The notes: generated by a model not told the origin, from the letters alone. Positions 1-8,175 are shown, counted from the first letter of the stretch. The stretch is 32,778 bases of DNA from Pseudomonadota bacterium (GCA_027624175.1 JAQBXT010000023.1:1-32778), one strand, 5' to 3'. Numbers and translations: made by a program.

Positions 1-75
1 GGCGGCGCCGAATCCCGAATGGAAAGCGGCGGGTCTCTAAATCCGGCGGCTATACTGCCGGCGAGGAGAAAAATC

Positions 76-528
76 ATGTTTGTAGCTGACTCAAAGCGCC
101 TGACGCTGGCCGGGGCGAGGAAAATGGTCGATACCGCGACGGCGCTCGCGAAGGAAGCCAATTTCTCGATCACGGTGGCAATTGCCGACGCGGGCGGTCA
201 TTTGCTGCTTCTCGAGCGGATGGACGGCGGGCGTTTTCATACGCTTCACTCCTCAACCACCAAGGCCGCCTGCGCGGCGTCGAACAAGCGCCCGACCACG
301 GCGAAGGGTGCCGCCGGATAGGATCTCGACGTCGGCCACGCGATCGGACTCGCGCTGGCTGCGGGCCCGGAACGCTGGACCGCCATGGAGGGAGGGTTTC
401 CGATCATCGTCGAAGGCGAATGCATCGGCGGTGTCGGCGTATCGGGCGCCAACTGGGAGATGGACGAGCGCATCGCGCGCCAGGCGGTCGAGTCGATCGG
501 CGCCGGCTGGAAAATCGACAACCGCTAG
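76..528 (+). pseudogene. GlcG/HbpS-like (DUF336) protein with in-frame TAG
   Basis: The reading frame from ATG 76 (preceded by the ribosome site GAGGAG at 61-66) encodes a GlcG/HbpS-type protein of about 150 residues. It has the family's N-terminal stretch SITVAIADAGGHLLLLERMD and a C-terminal half with EGGFPIIVEGE and GGVGVSGA. A TAG at 319-321 interrupts it without changing frame: the sequence after TAG continues as DLDVGHAIGLALAAG to a second TAG at 526-528. Family members I recall have Gln in the pattern KGAAGQDLD here, so a single CAG to TAG change explains the break. Members of this family bind small ligands such as haem, or are of unknown function and accompany oxidoreductases and uptake receptors; the Gfo/Idh gene starts 9 nt downstream. 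As written, only 81 residues would be made from the first part. A base-calling error is an alternative. Confidence 0.8.
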
Positions 529-537
529 CGCCCGGCG

Positions 538-1585
538 ATGACATCCAAGCCGCTCAAGGTGGGTTGCCTCGGCATGGGCTGGTGGTCCGACGTGCTGGCC
601 GACGCCATCCAGCGCTCGGGCAGGCTCGAGATTGTTTCCTGCTTTACGCGCTCGAACGAGAAACGCGAAGCGTTCGCGAAAAAGTACGCCTGCCGGGCCG
701 CGCCGAGCTACCAGGCGATGCTCGAGGATCGCTCGATCGAGGCGATCATCAACACCACCCCGAACAATGTCCACCTGGAAACCACGCGCGCCGCGGCCAA
801 GGCGACCAAGCCGAAGACCGCGACCGACGACTACCGCGCGCTGCTGGACATCAAGGACCTGGACGCGGTGATTATTTCGGCAGCGCCCGAATCCACCCAC
901 TATCCGATGGCGCGCGACGCCTTGCTCGCCGGCAAGCACGTATTCCTCGAAAAGCCCATCGCGGTGGAGCCTGCCGAGGCCGACGAGCTGATTTCGCTCG
1001 CCCGGCGCGCCAGGGTCAAGTTCACGATCGGTTATTCGCAGCGCTTCAATCCGAAATTCGCCTACGTCCGCAAGAGCCTGCGCGAGGGCAGCATCGGCAA
1101 GCCGGTCAGCGCGCTGGTGAGCCGGCACATCACCCGCAACCTGGGCGCCACGATCAGCGGCCGCTCGAAACTCTCGCCCGCCGCGATGGAATCCACCCAC
1201 GACATCGATTTCCTGCTCTGGTGCCTGGAGCCGGCAAAGCCGGTGCGCGTGTATTCACAAGTCAACTACGGCACCATGCGCGAGCGCACCGGCGCGGCCA
1301 TTCCGGACGCCCAGTGGGTCACCGTCACTCTCGACACCGGTCTGTCGTTCGTGGTCGGCGGCGGCTGGAGCCTGCCTCCCGGCTATCCGAACCGGACCGA
1401 TGCACGCCGAGACGCTGCATTTCCTGGAGGCGGTGGTATTCGACCGGCCGGTCCTGGTGACGCCCGAGCAGGCTCGCGTGGTGATGGAAATCTATACCGC
1501 GGCCGACCTTTCCGCCGAGCGCAACGAGCCGGTGACGCTGCCGCTGAAGGAATCGCCCAAGCTGGCGGTGGCCGGGGCGGGCTGA
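538..1585 (+). pseudogene. Gfo/Idh/MocA oxidoreductase, chimeric and frame-broken
   Basis: The start is ATG 538. The product begins with a Rossmann NAD(P) fold (KVGCLGMGWWSD, residues 7-18) and carries the family's EKP motif (residues 138-140) and a GYSQRFNP segment. Two abnormalities are visible. First, the beta4-alpha4 segment occurs twice: residues 58-89 (YQAMLEDRSIEAIINTTPNN onward) and 99-131 (YRALLDIKDLDAVIISAAPE onward). Only the second continues into AGKHVFLEKP, as if the N-terminus of one paralogue had been joined to the body of another near nt 805-830. Second, after GGGWSLPPGYPN (ending about nt 1392) the normal C-terminus reappears in another frame at about nt 1403 (ETLHFLEAVVFDRPVLVTPE) and ends at TGA 1583-1585. 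That implies loss of roughly 50-60 codons plus a frame change. The uninterrupted frame from 538 would end at 1593 with a non-homologous tail. The product is probably inactive. Confidence 0.8.
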
Positions 1586-1589
1586 TGCC

Positions 1590-1895
1590 CTAGCGCGGCG
1601 TCGCTTCGCCGCCTTCGACGATCACGTTTTCCACCTCGCCGGCGCCCGCGCGCCGGAACGCGGCGGCTTCGCGATATTCAGACGACTCGAAGCAGGCCAC
1701 CGCCTGCTCGAAGGAGGGAAACTCGATCACCACGAAGCGCTGGAATTTGTCCGGACCTTCCATTATCTGGAAGCGTCCGCCACGCGCGAGAACCTTGCCA
1801 TGGTGGCGGGCCAGGATGCCCGGCACACGGTCGGTGTACTTCTTGTATTCGACGGGATCGTTGATTTTCGACCGCGCCAGCCAGTAAGCGGGCAT
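1590..1895 (-). CDS. DUF1330 domain-containing protein
   Basis: A 101-residue protein of the DUF1330 family, a small ferredoxin-like (dimeric alpha/beta barrel) fold with no established reaction. The family pattern is visible throughout: MPAYWLARSKINDPVEYKKY at the N-terminus, then GKVLARGGRFQIMEGP, RFVVIEFPSFEQA and a C-terminal SSEYREAAAFRRAGAG. Length matches the family. The ATG at 1895 is preceded on the minus strand by AAAGGA about 7 nt upstream, which supports this start. It is divergent from the Fe-S protein gene at 1958 (62 nt between starts). Its 3' end reaches the broken oxidoreductase gene. Such proteins are common beside catabolic genes; a function here would be a guess. Confidence 0.85.
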   Translation of the reverse strand: MPAYWLARSKINDPVEYKKYTDRVPGILARHHGKVLARGGRFQIMEGPDKFQRFVVIEFPSFEQAVACFESSEYREAAAFRRAGAGEVENVIVEGGEATPR

Positions 1896-1957
1896 ATTGC
1901 AGTCCTTTCGTTCGGCGGAGGACGCAGGAACGCCTTCCAGGCCGTAATATTAAGGCC

Positions 1958-2860
1958 ATGGAACAGCCGGCATTCGACGCGGTCGCGGCCAAGCAGGCAA
2001 TCTTCGAATACTGCAAGAAGCGCGGCGCGCTGGCGGTGGGGATCGCGAATCTCGCCGATTGCGAGCGCATCGCGCCGCCGGGGCACCGTCCGAGCGATCT
2101 CTTCCCGCGCGTTAAGTCGGTGATTTCGCTTGGCGTCGGCGGGCAGACGCAAGGTGCCTGGGCGCTGCCGTCGAAGGCGATGGCGTATTCGGGTTCGACC
2201 GAAGTGCGCGGCTACAAGGTGGCCTACGGGCTGGCCTTTCACATCGAGCAGAAGTTCGGCGCACCCTCGGTGTACGTGCCGCCGGATCTCGATCCGGAAG
2301 GCGGGCCGCGGGTTCCGCTGCAGAGCTTGAAGCTGCACGCCGAACTGGCCGGCATCGGCGCCCGCTCGCTCGCCGGCGATATCCTGTTGCACGCCGAGTT
2401 CGGCTTTCTCTACTACGCCTCGGTGTTCACCGAGCTCGAATTGCCGCCCGATGCGCCGATGGCGGAGAATCCCTGCCCGGCGCCCTCGTGCGTGAGCATG
2501 TACCGCCAGATCGGGCGCACGCCGTGCATGAAATTCTGCCCCGCGCAGTGTCTGTCGGGGGAGATCGACGACCAGGGCCGGCAGAAGATGATGCGCTACG
2601 ACATGGCGGCCTGCGCCGAGCTGACGCAGGAATACGAGGCGGTGCCGAAGATGCTCGCCGAGGCGGTGGCCGACGAAGTGCGTACGCAGGGCGCGCAGGG
2701 CCTGCTCGATCCGGACCGCAAGATGCTCTGGTACAAGGTGTCGGCGGGCTCCGGCGCCTGGTTCGCGCAGTGCTTCGAATGCATGCGGGTCTGCCCGATC
2801 GCGACCCGCGCTCCGCAGGCCGATCCGATCCTGCGCCGCGAGCAGAAAAAAACCGGCTGA
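1958..2860 (+). CDS. 4Fe-4S double-cluster protein, epoxyqueuosine reductase (QueG)-like
   Basis: A 300-residue soluble iron-sulfur protein. Two cysteine groups are visible: C173, C178, C190, C194 and C198 (NPCPAPSC, then TPCMKFCPAQC), and C272, C275 and C279 (CFECMRVCP). They resemble the two-cluster C-terminal half of QueG and reductive-dehalogenase-type proteins, but the first group is less regular than the canonical CxxCxxCxxxCP. True QueG acts in tRNA modification and is usually about 350 residues or more, with a cobalamin-binding N-terminus. This one is shorter, and its position at the head of a catabolic run suggests an electron-transfer or reductase role rather than queuosine synthesis. 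The stop codon overlaps the ligase start (TGATG at 2858-2862), so the two are probably translationally coupled. Start ATG 1958 has only a weak ribosome site; a slightly different start is possible. Confidence 0.75.
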   Translation: MEQPAFDAVAAKQAIFEYCKKRGALAVGIANLADCERIAPPGHRPSDLFPRVKSVISLGVGGQTQGAWALPSKAMAYSGSTEVRGYKVAYGLAFHIEQKFGAPSVYVPPDLDPEGGPRVPLQSLKLHAELAGIGARSLAGDILLHAEFGFLYYASVFTELELPPDAPMAENPCPAPSCVSMYRQIGRTPCMKFCPAQCLSGEIDDQGRQKMMRYDMAACAELTQEYEAVPKMLAEAVADEVRTQGAQGLLDPDRKMLWYKVSAGSGAWFAQCFECMRVCPIATRAPQADPILRREQKKTG

Positions 2861-4773
2861 TGGCCCGCGGTCTGTCGCGCGAGCAGCTCGGCATTACCGA
2901 TGCGCTGCTCGCCACCTTCGGCGAAACGGTGTTCCGCATGAGCCACAACCTGCAGGTGCGCGAGGCGGACCCGGTGCGCACGCTTGACTGGGCGGAGATC
3001 GAGCGCCAGCGCGAGGCCATGGGCCTCGCCGACGGCCAGATCGCGGCGCGCCTCGGCCTGACGCGTGGCCAGGTGATGTTCATCCGCAATTTCGAGGAAA
3101 GCCGGCGCTTTCGCGTCGGGCAGCAGGCCTATCTCCTCGACCTGGGCGGCGGCAAACGTTACCGTCCGGAGCGCGTGGTGCGCCTGGAGGACCGCGCTCG
3201 CTACAGCGAAGACGCACTGCGCTTGCGCGGGGTGTTCAGGTTCGACGCTGAACTCGCGCGCCACTATTGCGAGAAGGGCTGGTGGGCGGACGATACCGTC
3301 TCTGGATGGCTCGCGCGCCATGCCTCCAAACGTCCGGATGCGCCGGCGGTCATTTTTTCCGACCAGGTTATTACCTGGAAAGAACTGGAAGCGAGAGTAC
3401 TGCGCTTTGCCGAAGGCCTGAGGGGCGCCGGCGTCGCAGCGGGGGAAGTGGTGGCGGTGCAACTGCCGAATGTTCCCGAATTCATCGTGGCGTTTCTTGC
3501 CATTTGCCGGCTGGGTGCAGTCATGACCACGCTGCACATGCCCTACCGCGGCACCGAGATCCAGGCGCTGCTGCGCCACAGCCGGGCGCGTGTCGCGATT
3601 TGCCTCGCGCAGGCAAAAGACTGGTCGCCGCCCGAGACTTTCCTGACCTGCCTGAAAACCGTGGTCGCGCTGGGACCCCGCGTGGACGGCTGCCTCGCCT
3701 TTAACGACCTCGAGTCCGGGCCGCCGCTGTCGCGAGACCATGCCGAACCGGTGGCCGCCGATCCGTTCCTGCTGCTGTACACCTCGGGCACCACTTCGGC
3801 GCCGAAGGGGGTGCCGCACAATTATCACACCATGCTGTCGAACGCGCGCCTGGGCGTGCCCGAGCACCGGCTCGGCGCCGATGACCGAATACTATCGGCG
3901 GCGCCTTTCAGCCACCTTTTCGGCCTGTACGCGCTGCATTGCGCCTGGGCCTGCGGCGCGAGCAACGTGCTGCTGCCGGCGTTCACGCCGCCGGATCTGG
4001 CTGCCACAATCGAAAAGCACAAGCCGACGGCGCTGTGGACCGCGCCGGCGCACATCGCCGCGGTGCGCGCGATGGGCCTGCTCGAGAAGCACGACTGGTC
4101 TTCGCTGCGCCTCACCATCATGTCGGGCAGCGCCTGCCCGCCGCAACTGGTGCGCGAGTTCTCCGGGAAACTCAAAGCCTGTGCGGTGACCCAGCTCTGG
4201 GGGATGACCGAAACCCAGGGCGCGCTGTATACGCGGCCCGGCGACCCGCTGGAGACGCACTGCACGAGTGCCGGGCGGCCGAGCCCGGGTACCGAAGTGC
4301 GGGTCGCCGAGGATGGCGAACTGCAGGTGCGCGGCTGCCTGCTGTTCCCGGGTTTTTATGACAATGACGAGGCGAACGCGTCCGCGTTCACGCAAGATGG
4401 CTGGTACCGCACCGGCGACCTCGCCGCCGTGGATGCCGGCGGCAACATCGCCATTACCGGGCGCGTCAAGGACATCATCAACCGCGGCGGCGTGAAATTC
4501 AATCCGCGCGACATCGAAGACCTGCTGGACGCGCATCCGAAGGTCCTGCAGTCGGCGATCGTGCCGATGCCGGATGCGGTGCTCGGCGAGAAGGCCTGCG
4601 CCTTCGTCACCCTGAGGAACCCGAAACAGGCACTGACGCTCGAGGACCTGATCGACTACCTGTCGGACAAGGACATCGCCAGGAACAAGCTGCCGGAAAA
4701 GCTGGTGGTGGTGGCCGAAATGCCGTTCACGCCGACGCGCAAGATCATCAAGGGCCGGCTGAAGATTCCCTAG
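2860..4773 (+). CDS. AMP-forming acyl-CoA synthetase with extra N-terminal HTH-like domain
   Basis: The start is ATG 2860, overlapping the upstream stop; the frame stays open further upstream but over another gene. The 637-residue product is an ANL-superfamily adenylating enzyme, forming an acyl-AMP and then most likely an acyl-CoA. Visible motifs: phosphate-binding loop LYTSGTTSAPKGV (306-318), WGMTETQG (447-454), hinge region YRTGDLAAVDAGGNIAITGR (516-535), and a C-terminal catalytic lysine in PFTPTRKIIK (about 622-631; Arg replaces the more usual Gly before Lys). The ANL fold starts near residue 136. Residues 1-130 are an extension, with a helix-turn-helix-like segment GLADGQIAARLGLTRGQVMF (residues 55-74). 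The substrate cannot be read from sequence; ligases for aryl or cyclic acids are plausible given the monooxygenase downstream. Family assignment is secure; the N-terminal domain's role is unknown. Confidence 0.88.
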   Translation: MARGLSREQLGITDALLATFGETVFRMSHNLQVREADPVRTLDWAEIERQREAMGLADGQIAARLGLTRGQVMFIRNFEESRRFRVGQQAYLLDLGGGKRYRPERVVRLEDRARYSEDALRLRGVFRFDAELARHYCEKGWWADDTVSGWLARHASKRPDAPAVIFSDQVITWKELEARVLRFAEGLRGAGVAAGEVVAVQLPNVPEFIVAFLAICRLGAVMTTLHMPYRGTEIQALLRHSRARVAICLAQAKDWSPPETFLTCLKTVVALGPRVDGCLAFNDLESGPPLSRDHAEPVAADPFLLLYTSGTTSAPKGVPHNYHTMLSNARLGVPEHRLGADDRILSAAPFSHLFGLYALHCAWACGASNVLLPAFTPPDLAATIEKHKPTALWTAPAHIAAVRAMGLLEKHDWSSLRLTIMSGSACPPQLVREFSGKLKACAVTQLWGMTETQGALYTRPGDPLETHCTSAGRPSPGTEVRVAEDGELQVRGCLLFPGFYDNDEANASAFTQDGWYRTGDLAAVDAGGNIAITGRVKDIINRGGVKFNPRDIEDLLDAHPKVLQSAIVPMPDAVLGEKACAFVTLRNPKQALTLEDLIDYLSDKDIARNKLPEKLVVVAEMPFTPTRKIIKGRLKIP

Positions 4774-4786
4774 GCGCGGACCACGG

Positions 4787-5989
4787 TTGAGCGAAAATCT
4801 GCCTGTCCTGATCGTGGGCGCCGGTCCGGTCGGCCTTACCGCCGGCCTGGTGCTGGCCGACCACGGCGTGCGAGTGAGAATATTCGAGGCGGAGAAGGAC
4901 CTGCCCGAGGATCCGCGCGCCTCGACCTTCCATCCGCCTACGCTGGAGTTGTTCGAGCGCTTCGACATTACCGCGCGGCTGATCGCACAGGGGCAGATCT
5001 GCCCGGACTGGCAGATCCGCTGGCATCCGTCGGGCGAGCGCGCGGTGTTCGACCTATCGGTGCTGCAGGACGAGACGCCGCATCCTTATCGATTGCAGTG
5101 CGAGCAATGGAAACTCGCGCGCGAAGTGCTGGCGCAGTTGTCGGCGTCGCCGCAGGCGGAGGTCGTTCTGGGTGCCGAAGTCACCGCGCTCGAGCAGTCC
5201 GGGCAGGAGGTCGAAATCACGCTGCAGCGGGAGGGGCGGGAGGAACAGGCAACCGGCGCCTACGTTATCGGCGCCGACGGCGCGCGCAGCCTGGTGCGCA
5301 AGGCGATCGGCGTGTCGCTGGAGGGCGACACCTATCCCGAGACGGTCCTCATCGCGGAAACGGCGTTTCCTTTTCCGGCGCATCTGGAGGGCCTGTCCTA
5401 TAGCACCTATTGCTGGCGCGACGGCGGAAATTTCTCCATGCTCGGCCTGGCCGAGGATCGCTGGCGGGTGGGCATCTATCCGCTGGATGGCATGTCGGTC
5501 GAGGAACAATTGTCGGAGTCGAACATCGAGGCAAGCCTGCAGGCCATCGTCCGCCGCGATGAGCCCTATCACGTGATCACGAAGCGCGCGTACCGCGCGC
5601 ATAATAGAATTGCGCCGCGCTACCGGTCAGGGCGAGTGTTTCTGGCCGGCGATGCGGCCCACCTCAACAGTCCGACCGGCGGCATGGGGTTGAACGGCGG
5701 ATTGCACGACGCTTTCAACCTCGCCGACAAGCTCGCTGCGGTGATCCAGGGGCGGGCGCCCGAAGAACTCCTTGACGCCTACCAGCGCCAGCGGCGGCCG
5801 ATCGCGCAGGCGGAGATCCTCTCGCAGGCCGACCGCAACCGCGCGCGCATGCGCGAGAAAGATCCGGCGAAACGGCGAGCGATAATGGACGATTTGCAGG
5901 CGATCACACGCGATCGCGACCGGCTGAAGGCGCACGTGATGAAATCTTCCATGATCGAAGGCCTGCGCAGGGCGGCTTCAATTGCCTGA
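4787..5989 (+). CDS. FAD-dependent aromatic-type monooxygenase
   Basis: A 400-residue class A flavoprotein monooxygenase (p-hydroxybenzoate hydroxylase/UbiH/MhpA group), which uses NAD(P)H and O2 to hydroxylate aromatic or related substrates. The three FAD signatures are present: GAGPVG (11-16) with the acidic residue at E35, the DG motif IGADGARSLVRKA (161-173), and the GD motif RVFLAGDAAHLNSPTGGMGL (283-302). No other ATG fits the N-terminus, so the start is taken as TTG 4787, 13 nt after the ligase stop, where the protein begins immediately with the Rossmann strand. Its end overlaps the next gene by 8 nt. Length is slightly below that of MhpA-type enzymes and lacks their thioredoxin-like C-terminal domain. 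The substrate is unknown; context suggests an aromatic or heteroaromatic acid. Confidence 0.87.
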   Translation: MSENLPVLIVGAGPVGLTAGLVLADHGVRVRIFEAEKDLPEDPRASTFHPPTLELFERFDITARLIAQGQICPDWQIRWHPSGERAVFDLSVLQDETPHPYRLQCEQWKLAREVLAQLSASPQAEVVLGAEVTALEQSGQEVEITLQREGREEQATGAYVIGADGARSLVRKAIGVSLEGDTYPETVLIAETAFPFPAHLEGLSYSTYCWRDGGNFSMLGLAEDRWRVGIYPLDGMSVEEQLSESNIEASLQAIVRRDEPYHVITKRAYRAHNRIAPRYRSGRVFLAGDAAHLNSPTGGMGLNGGLHDAFNLADKLAAVIQGRAPEELLDAYQRQRRPIAQAEILSQADRNRARMREKDPAKRRAIMDDLQAITRDRDRLKAHVMKSSMIEGLRRAASIA

Positions 5990-6713
5990 GGTAGCCGCGC
6001 TCGATGCCAAGCGCGTCGGGATCGTCACGCCGCCGGCCAATCCTGCGGTCGAGCCGGAGCTGCGCGCGCTGCTGCCGGAGGAGGTGGCGACCTATACGAC
6101 CCGCCTGCCGGTTCTGCCGGGGGATTTGCGCGAGCGCAACGCGCGTTACGCCGAGCATTATGAGGCGGCGCTGGCAAGTTTCGGCGCGCTGCGCCTGGAT
6201 GCCTTCGCCATCGCGCTGACCGGCGCCTCCTACGCGCTTGGCGCGGACGGCGACCGTGCGCTGTGTGAGCGCCTTGCGGAAAAATCCGGCGCACCGGTGT
6301 GGACGGCGAGCCTGGCGCTGCATGAGGCACTGCAAGCGCTGGGAATCGCGCGCGTCAGCCTGGTATCGCCTTATCCGCCGTGGCTTACCGAGAACGCGGT
6401 CGGCTACTGGAAAAGTGCGGGGGTCGAGGTTTCGGAGGTGATCAAATTCGAAGGCGAATTCCGCGCTTACCAGCTGACCGATGCCGAGGTCGCCAAACGC
6501 CTCGCGTTGGCCAGGCCGCCGGCCGGGGGCGCCATCGTGATGAGCGGCACCGGCATGATGAGCCTGCGGGTGATCGCTGCGATGCGCGAGCGCTTCAGCG
6601 TGCCGATCCTGTCCTCGAATCTTTGCTGCGCCTGGCGATTGATGAAAGCGCTTGGCGCGCCGGCGACAACCGCACTGTCGCGCGCGGCGCCGGCACTGGC
6701 GCAGATGGTGTAG
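5982..6713 (+). CDS. Asp/Glu racemase-superfamily protein (maleate isomerase/AMDase-like), catalytic Cys absent
   Basis: A 243-residue protein with the fold signature of the maleate isomerase/arylmalonate decarboxylase branch: VGIVTPPANPAVEPELRALL at the N-terminus, then LTGASYALG (79-87), IVMSGTGMMSL (185-195) and ILSSNLCCAWRLM (209-221). Maleate isomerases use two cysteines, located in the segments that here read TGAS and SGTG. Neither has Cys, and the only nearby pair is C215-C216 in the next strand. Arylmalonate decarboxylase keeps the second Cys but not the first, so this gene departs from both. It may be a cysteine-independent lyase or isomerase of a little-studied subgroup. Start TTG 5982 overlaps the monooxygenase stop by 8 nt; ATG 6004 is in another frame and is rejected. 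It probably acts on a ring-cleavage or diacid intermediate. Confidence 0.8.
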   Translation: MPEVAALDAKRVGIVTPPANPAVEPELRALLPEEVATYTTRLPVLPGDLRERNARYAEHYEAALASFGALRLDAFAIALTGASYALGADGDRALCERLAEKSGAPVWTASLALHEALQALGIARVSLVSPYPPWLTENAVGYWKSAGVEVSEVIKFEGEFRAYQLTDAEVAKRLALARPPAGGAIVMSGTGMMSLRVIAAMRERFSVPILSSNLCCAWRLMKALGAPATTALSRAAPALAQMV

Positions 6714-6740
6714 ATTCAATTTCCAAGAGGGCCGTCCGAA

Positions 6741-7565
6741 ATGACCACTTCTCATCAGTCCGCGAAATTCAAATCCGGCGACGTGGAAATCGCCTACCGC
6801 CTGTTCGGTTCTCCCGGCGCCACGCCGCTGTTGATCGTTCACGGCCTGTCGTTCTTCTCCTACGACTGGATCGGACCGGCTTCGGCACTGGCAGACGGCC
6901 GCCAGGTCGCCGCGATGGACATGCGCGGTTTCGGCGATTCGGGCTGGTCGAAGGACTATTCGATCGGCGCGTTCGCCGGCGACATCATCGCGCTCCTGGA
7001 TCACCTCGGCTGGAAGGAAGTCATCCTGGTCGGGCATTCCATGGGCGGGCGCAACAGCTGCTTCTGTGCGGCCGAGAATCCCGGGCGCATCCGCGCGCTG
7101 GTGCTGGTCGACTGGTCGCCCGAACCCGCCGCGGCGGGTTCCAAGCGCACCTCGCAGACCGTCGCCGGCACGCCCGATACCTTCGCCACGGTGGACGAGG
7201 CGATGCAGCATTTCGGCAGCAGCAATCGTCAGCGCTTCGAGGCCTACCTGAAGCCGGTGTCCGGCGGCTTCGCGCTGAAGCGGGATTTGCATTTCGCCAA
7301 CCAGTTCCGCCGCATGTTGCAGACCGGCGAGCGGCCGGCGCTCGGCGTCGATCTGTGGGCCGTGCTGGCCAGGGTTTCGTGCCCGACGCTGGTTATTCGC
7401 GGCGCTCGCTCGGATCTTTTTGCGGCAGAGACCGCGCCGAAAATGCTCGCGGCGAACGCCCGCTTCGAATTGACCGAACTTGATACCGGGCACAATGTGG
7501 CGGGAGACGATCCCCAGGGCCTGGTGGGTAAGGTCAAAGCGTTTCTTTCCAGTCAGGGAGGCTAG
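6741..7565 (+). CDS. Alpha/beta hydrolase
   Basis: A 274-residue alpha/beta-fold hydrolase with a complete apparent catalytic triad: Ser100 in the nucleophile elbow VGHSMGG, Asp225 in RGARSDLF and His251 in DTGHNV. The oxyanion motif HGLS is at 34-37. There is no signal peptide, so it should be cytoplasmic. Start ATG 6741 has AAGAGGG about 11 nt upstream. The family includes meta-cleavage product hydrolases, enol-lactone hydrolases and N-formylmaleamate deformylase; the sequence alone does not choose between them. It lies between the racemase-fold enzyme and the VOC protein, 2 nt from the latter, so it very likely belongs to the same operon and hydrolyses a pathway intermediate. Confidence 0.87.
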   Translation: MTTSHQSAKFKSGDVEIAYRLFGSPGATPLLIVHGLSFFSYDWIGPASALADGRQVAAMDMRGFGDSGWSKDYSIGAFAGDIIALLDHLGWKEVILVGHSMGGRNSCFCAAENPGRIRALVLVDWSPEPAAAGSKRTSQTVAGTPDTFATVDEAMQHFGSSNRQRFEAYLKPVSGGFALKRDLHFANQFRRMLQTGERPALGVDLWAVLARVSCPTLVIRGARSDLFAAETAPKMLAANARFELTELDTGHNVAGDDPQGLVGKVKAFLSSQGG

Positions 7566-7567
7566 CC

Positions 7568-8128
7568 ATGGCGGAATCGACCCTGCGAGGCATCGACCAC
7601 CTTGCCTTCGTCACCGATGATCTGTCGGCGACGATGGATTTCTATACGCGGGTGATGCAGATGCGCCTGGTTCACGTGCGGCGCGTGCCCTACGAGCAGG
7701 ACCGCGGGCAGCCGCCCTACGAAAACCTGCGGCATTACTTTTTCGACATGGGCAACGATTCGCTGCTGGCCTTCTTCGAATATCCGCAGGGCCTCGCGCG
7801 CCAGAACCGCGACCTGCCCGGCGGCATGCAGCATATCGCCTTCCATCTTCCGCGCGATCGATTCGACCGTGCGGTCGAGCACGTCAAGTCCTGCGGCATC
7901 AGCGTCATCGGGCCGGTGCCGCTCGGGGATCGCTTCTGGTCGGCCTATTTCTTCGACAACAACGGCATCCGTCTCGAGCTGGCCACCAGCCTCGCCGATG
8001 CCAGCGCCGGCGTGGTGCGCTCGGTCATGCAGACCGAAGCCGTGGCACGCGCCGAGCTGGAAACCCTGTTCGACGATCCGGCCGACGTGGAGAGGTGGCT
8101 GCGGCAAATGCCGCTTCTGGCCGGATAA
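7568..8128 (+). CDS. VOC-family (glyoxalase/extradiol dioxygenase-like) protein
   Basis: A 186-residue vicinal-oxygen-chelate protein. The core two-module fold occupies residues 7-140, with likely metal ligands H11 (GIDHLAFVTDD), H89 (GGMQHIAFHL) and E137 (IRLELAT); a helical tail of about 45 residues follows. Enzymes of this fold include extradiol ring-cleavage dioxygenases, glyoxalases and isomerases; a single-domain protein of this size could be any of these. Start ATG 7568 has GGGAGG 7 nt upstream, and only 2 nt separate it from the hydrolase. As the last gene of the plus-strand run, it may catalyse ring cleavage of the hydroxylated product, but this is inferred from neighbours. Confidence 0.85.
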   Translation: MAESTLRGIDHLAFVTDDLSATMDFYTRVMQMRLVHVRRVPYEQDRGQPPYENLRHYFFDMGNDSLLAFFEYPQGLARQNRDLPGGMQHIAFHLPRDRFDRAVEHVKSCGISVIGPVPLGDRFWSAYFFDNNGIRLELATSLADASAGVVRSVMQTEAVARAELETLFDDPADVERWLRQMPLLAG

Positions 8129-8175
8129 GCTCGCGGAGACCTAGGCCCGCCGCGCTCCCGCCTTGAGCAACCAGC

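Noticed and set aside
319-321. TAG read as pyrrolysine or suppressed amber
   Set aside because: Several intact genes in the window end in TAG, there is no pyl gene, and Gln fits the family at this site.
2488-2859. Longer start for the acyl-CoA ligase
   Set aside because: The upstream part of the frame overlaps the Fe-S protein gene, whose cysteine motifs are real; ATG 2860 overlaps the preceding stop as expected for coupled genes.
5904-7493. 529-codon open frame on the minus strand
   Set aside because: Covers the racemase-fold and hydrolase genes, whose catalytic motifs are clear on the plus strand.
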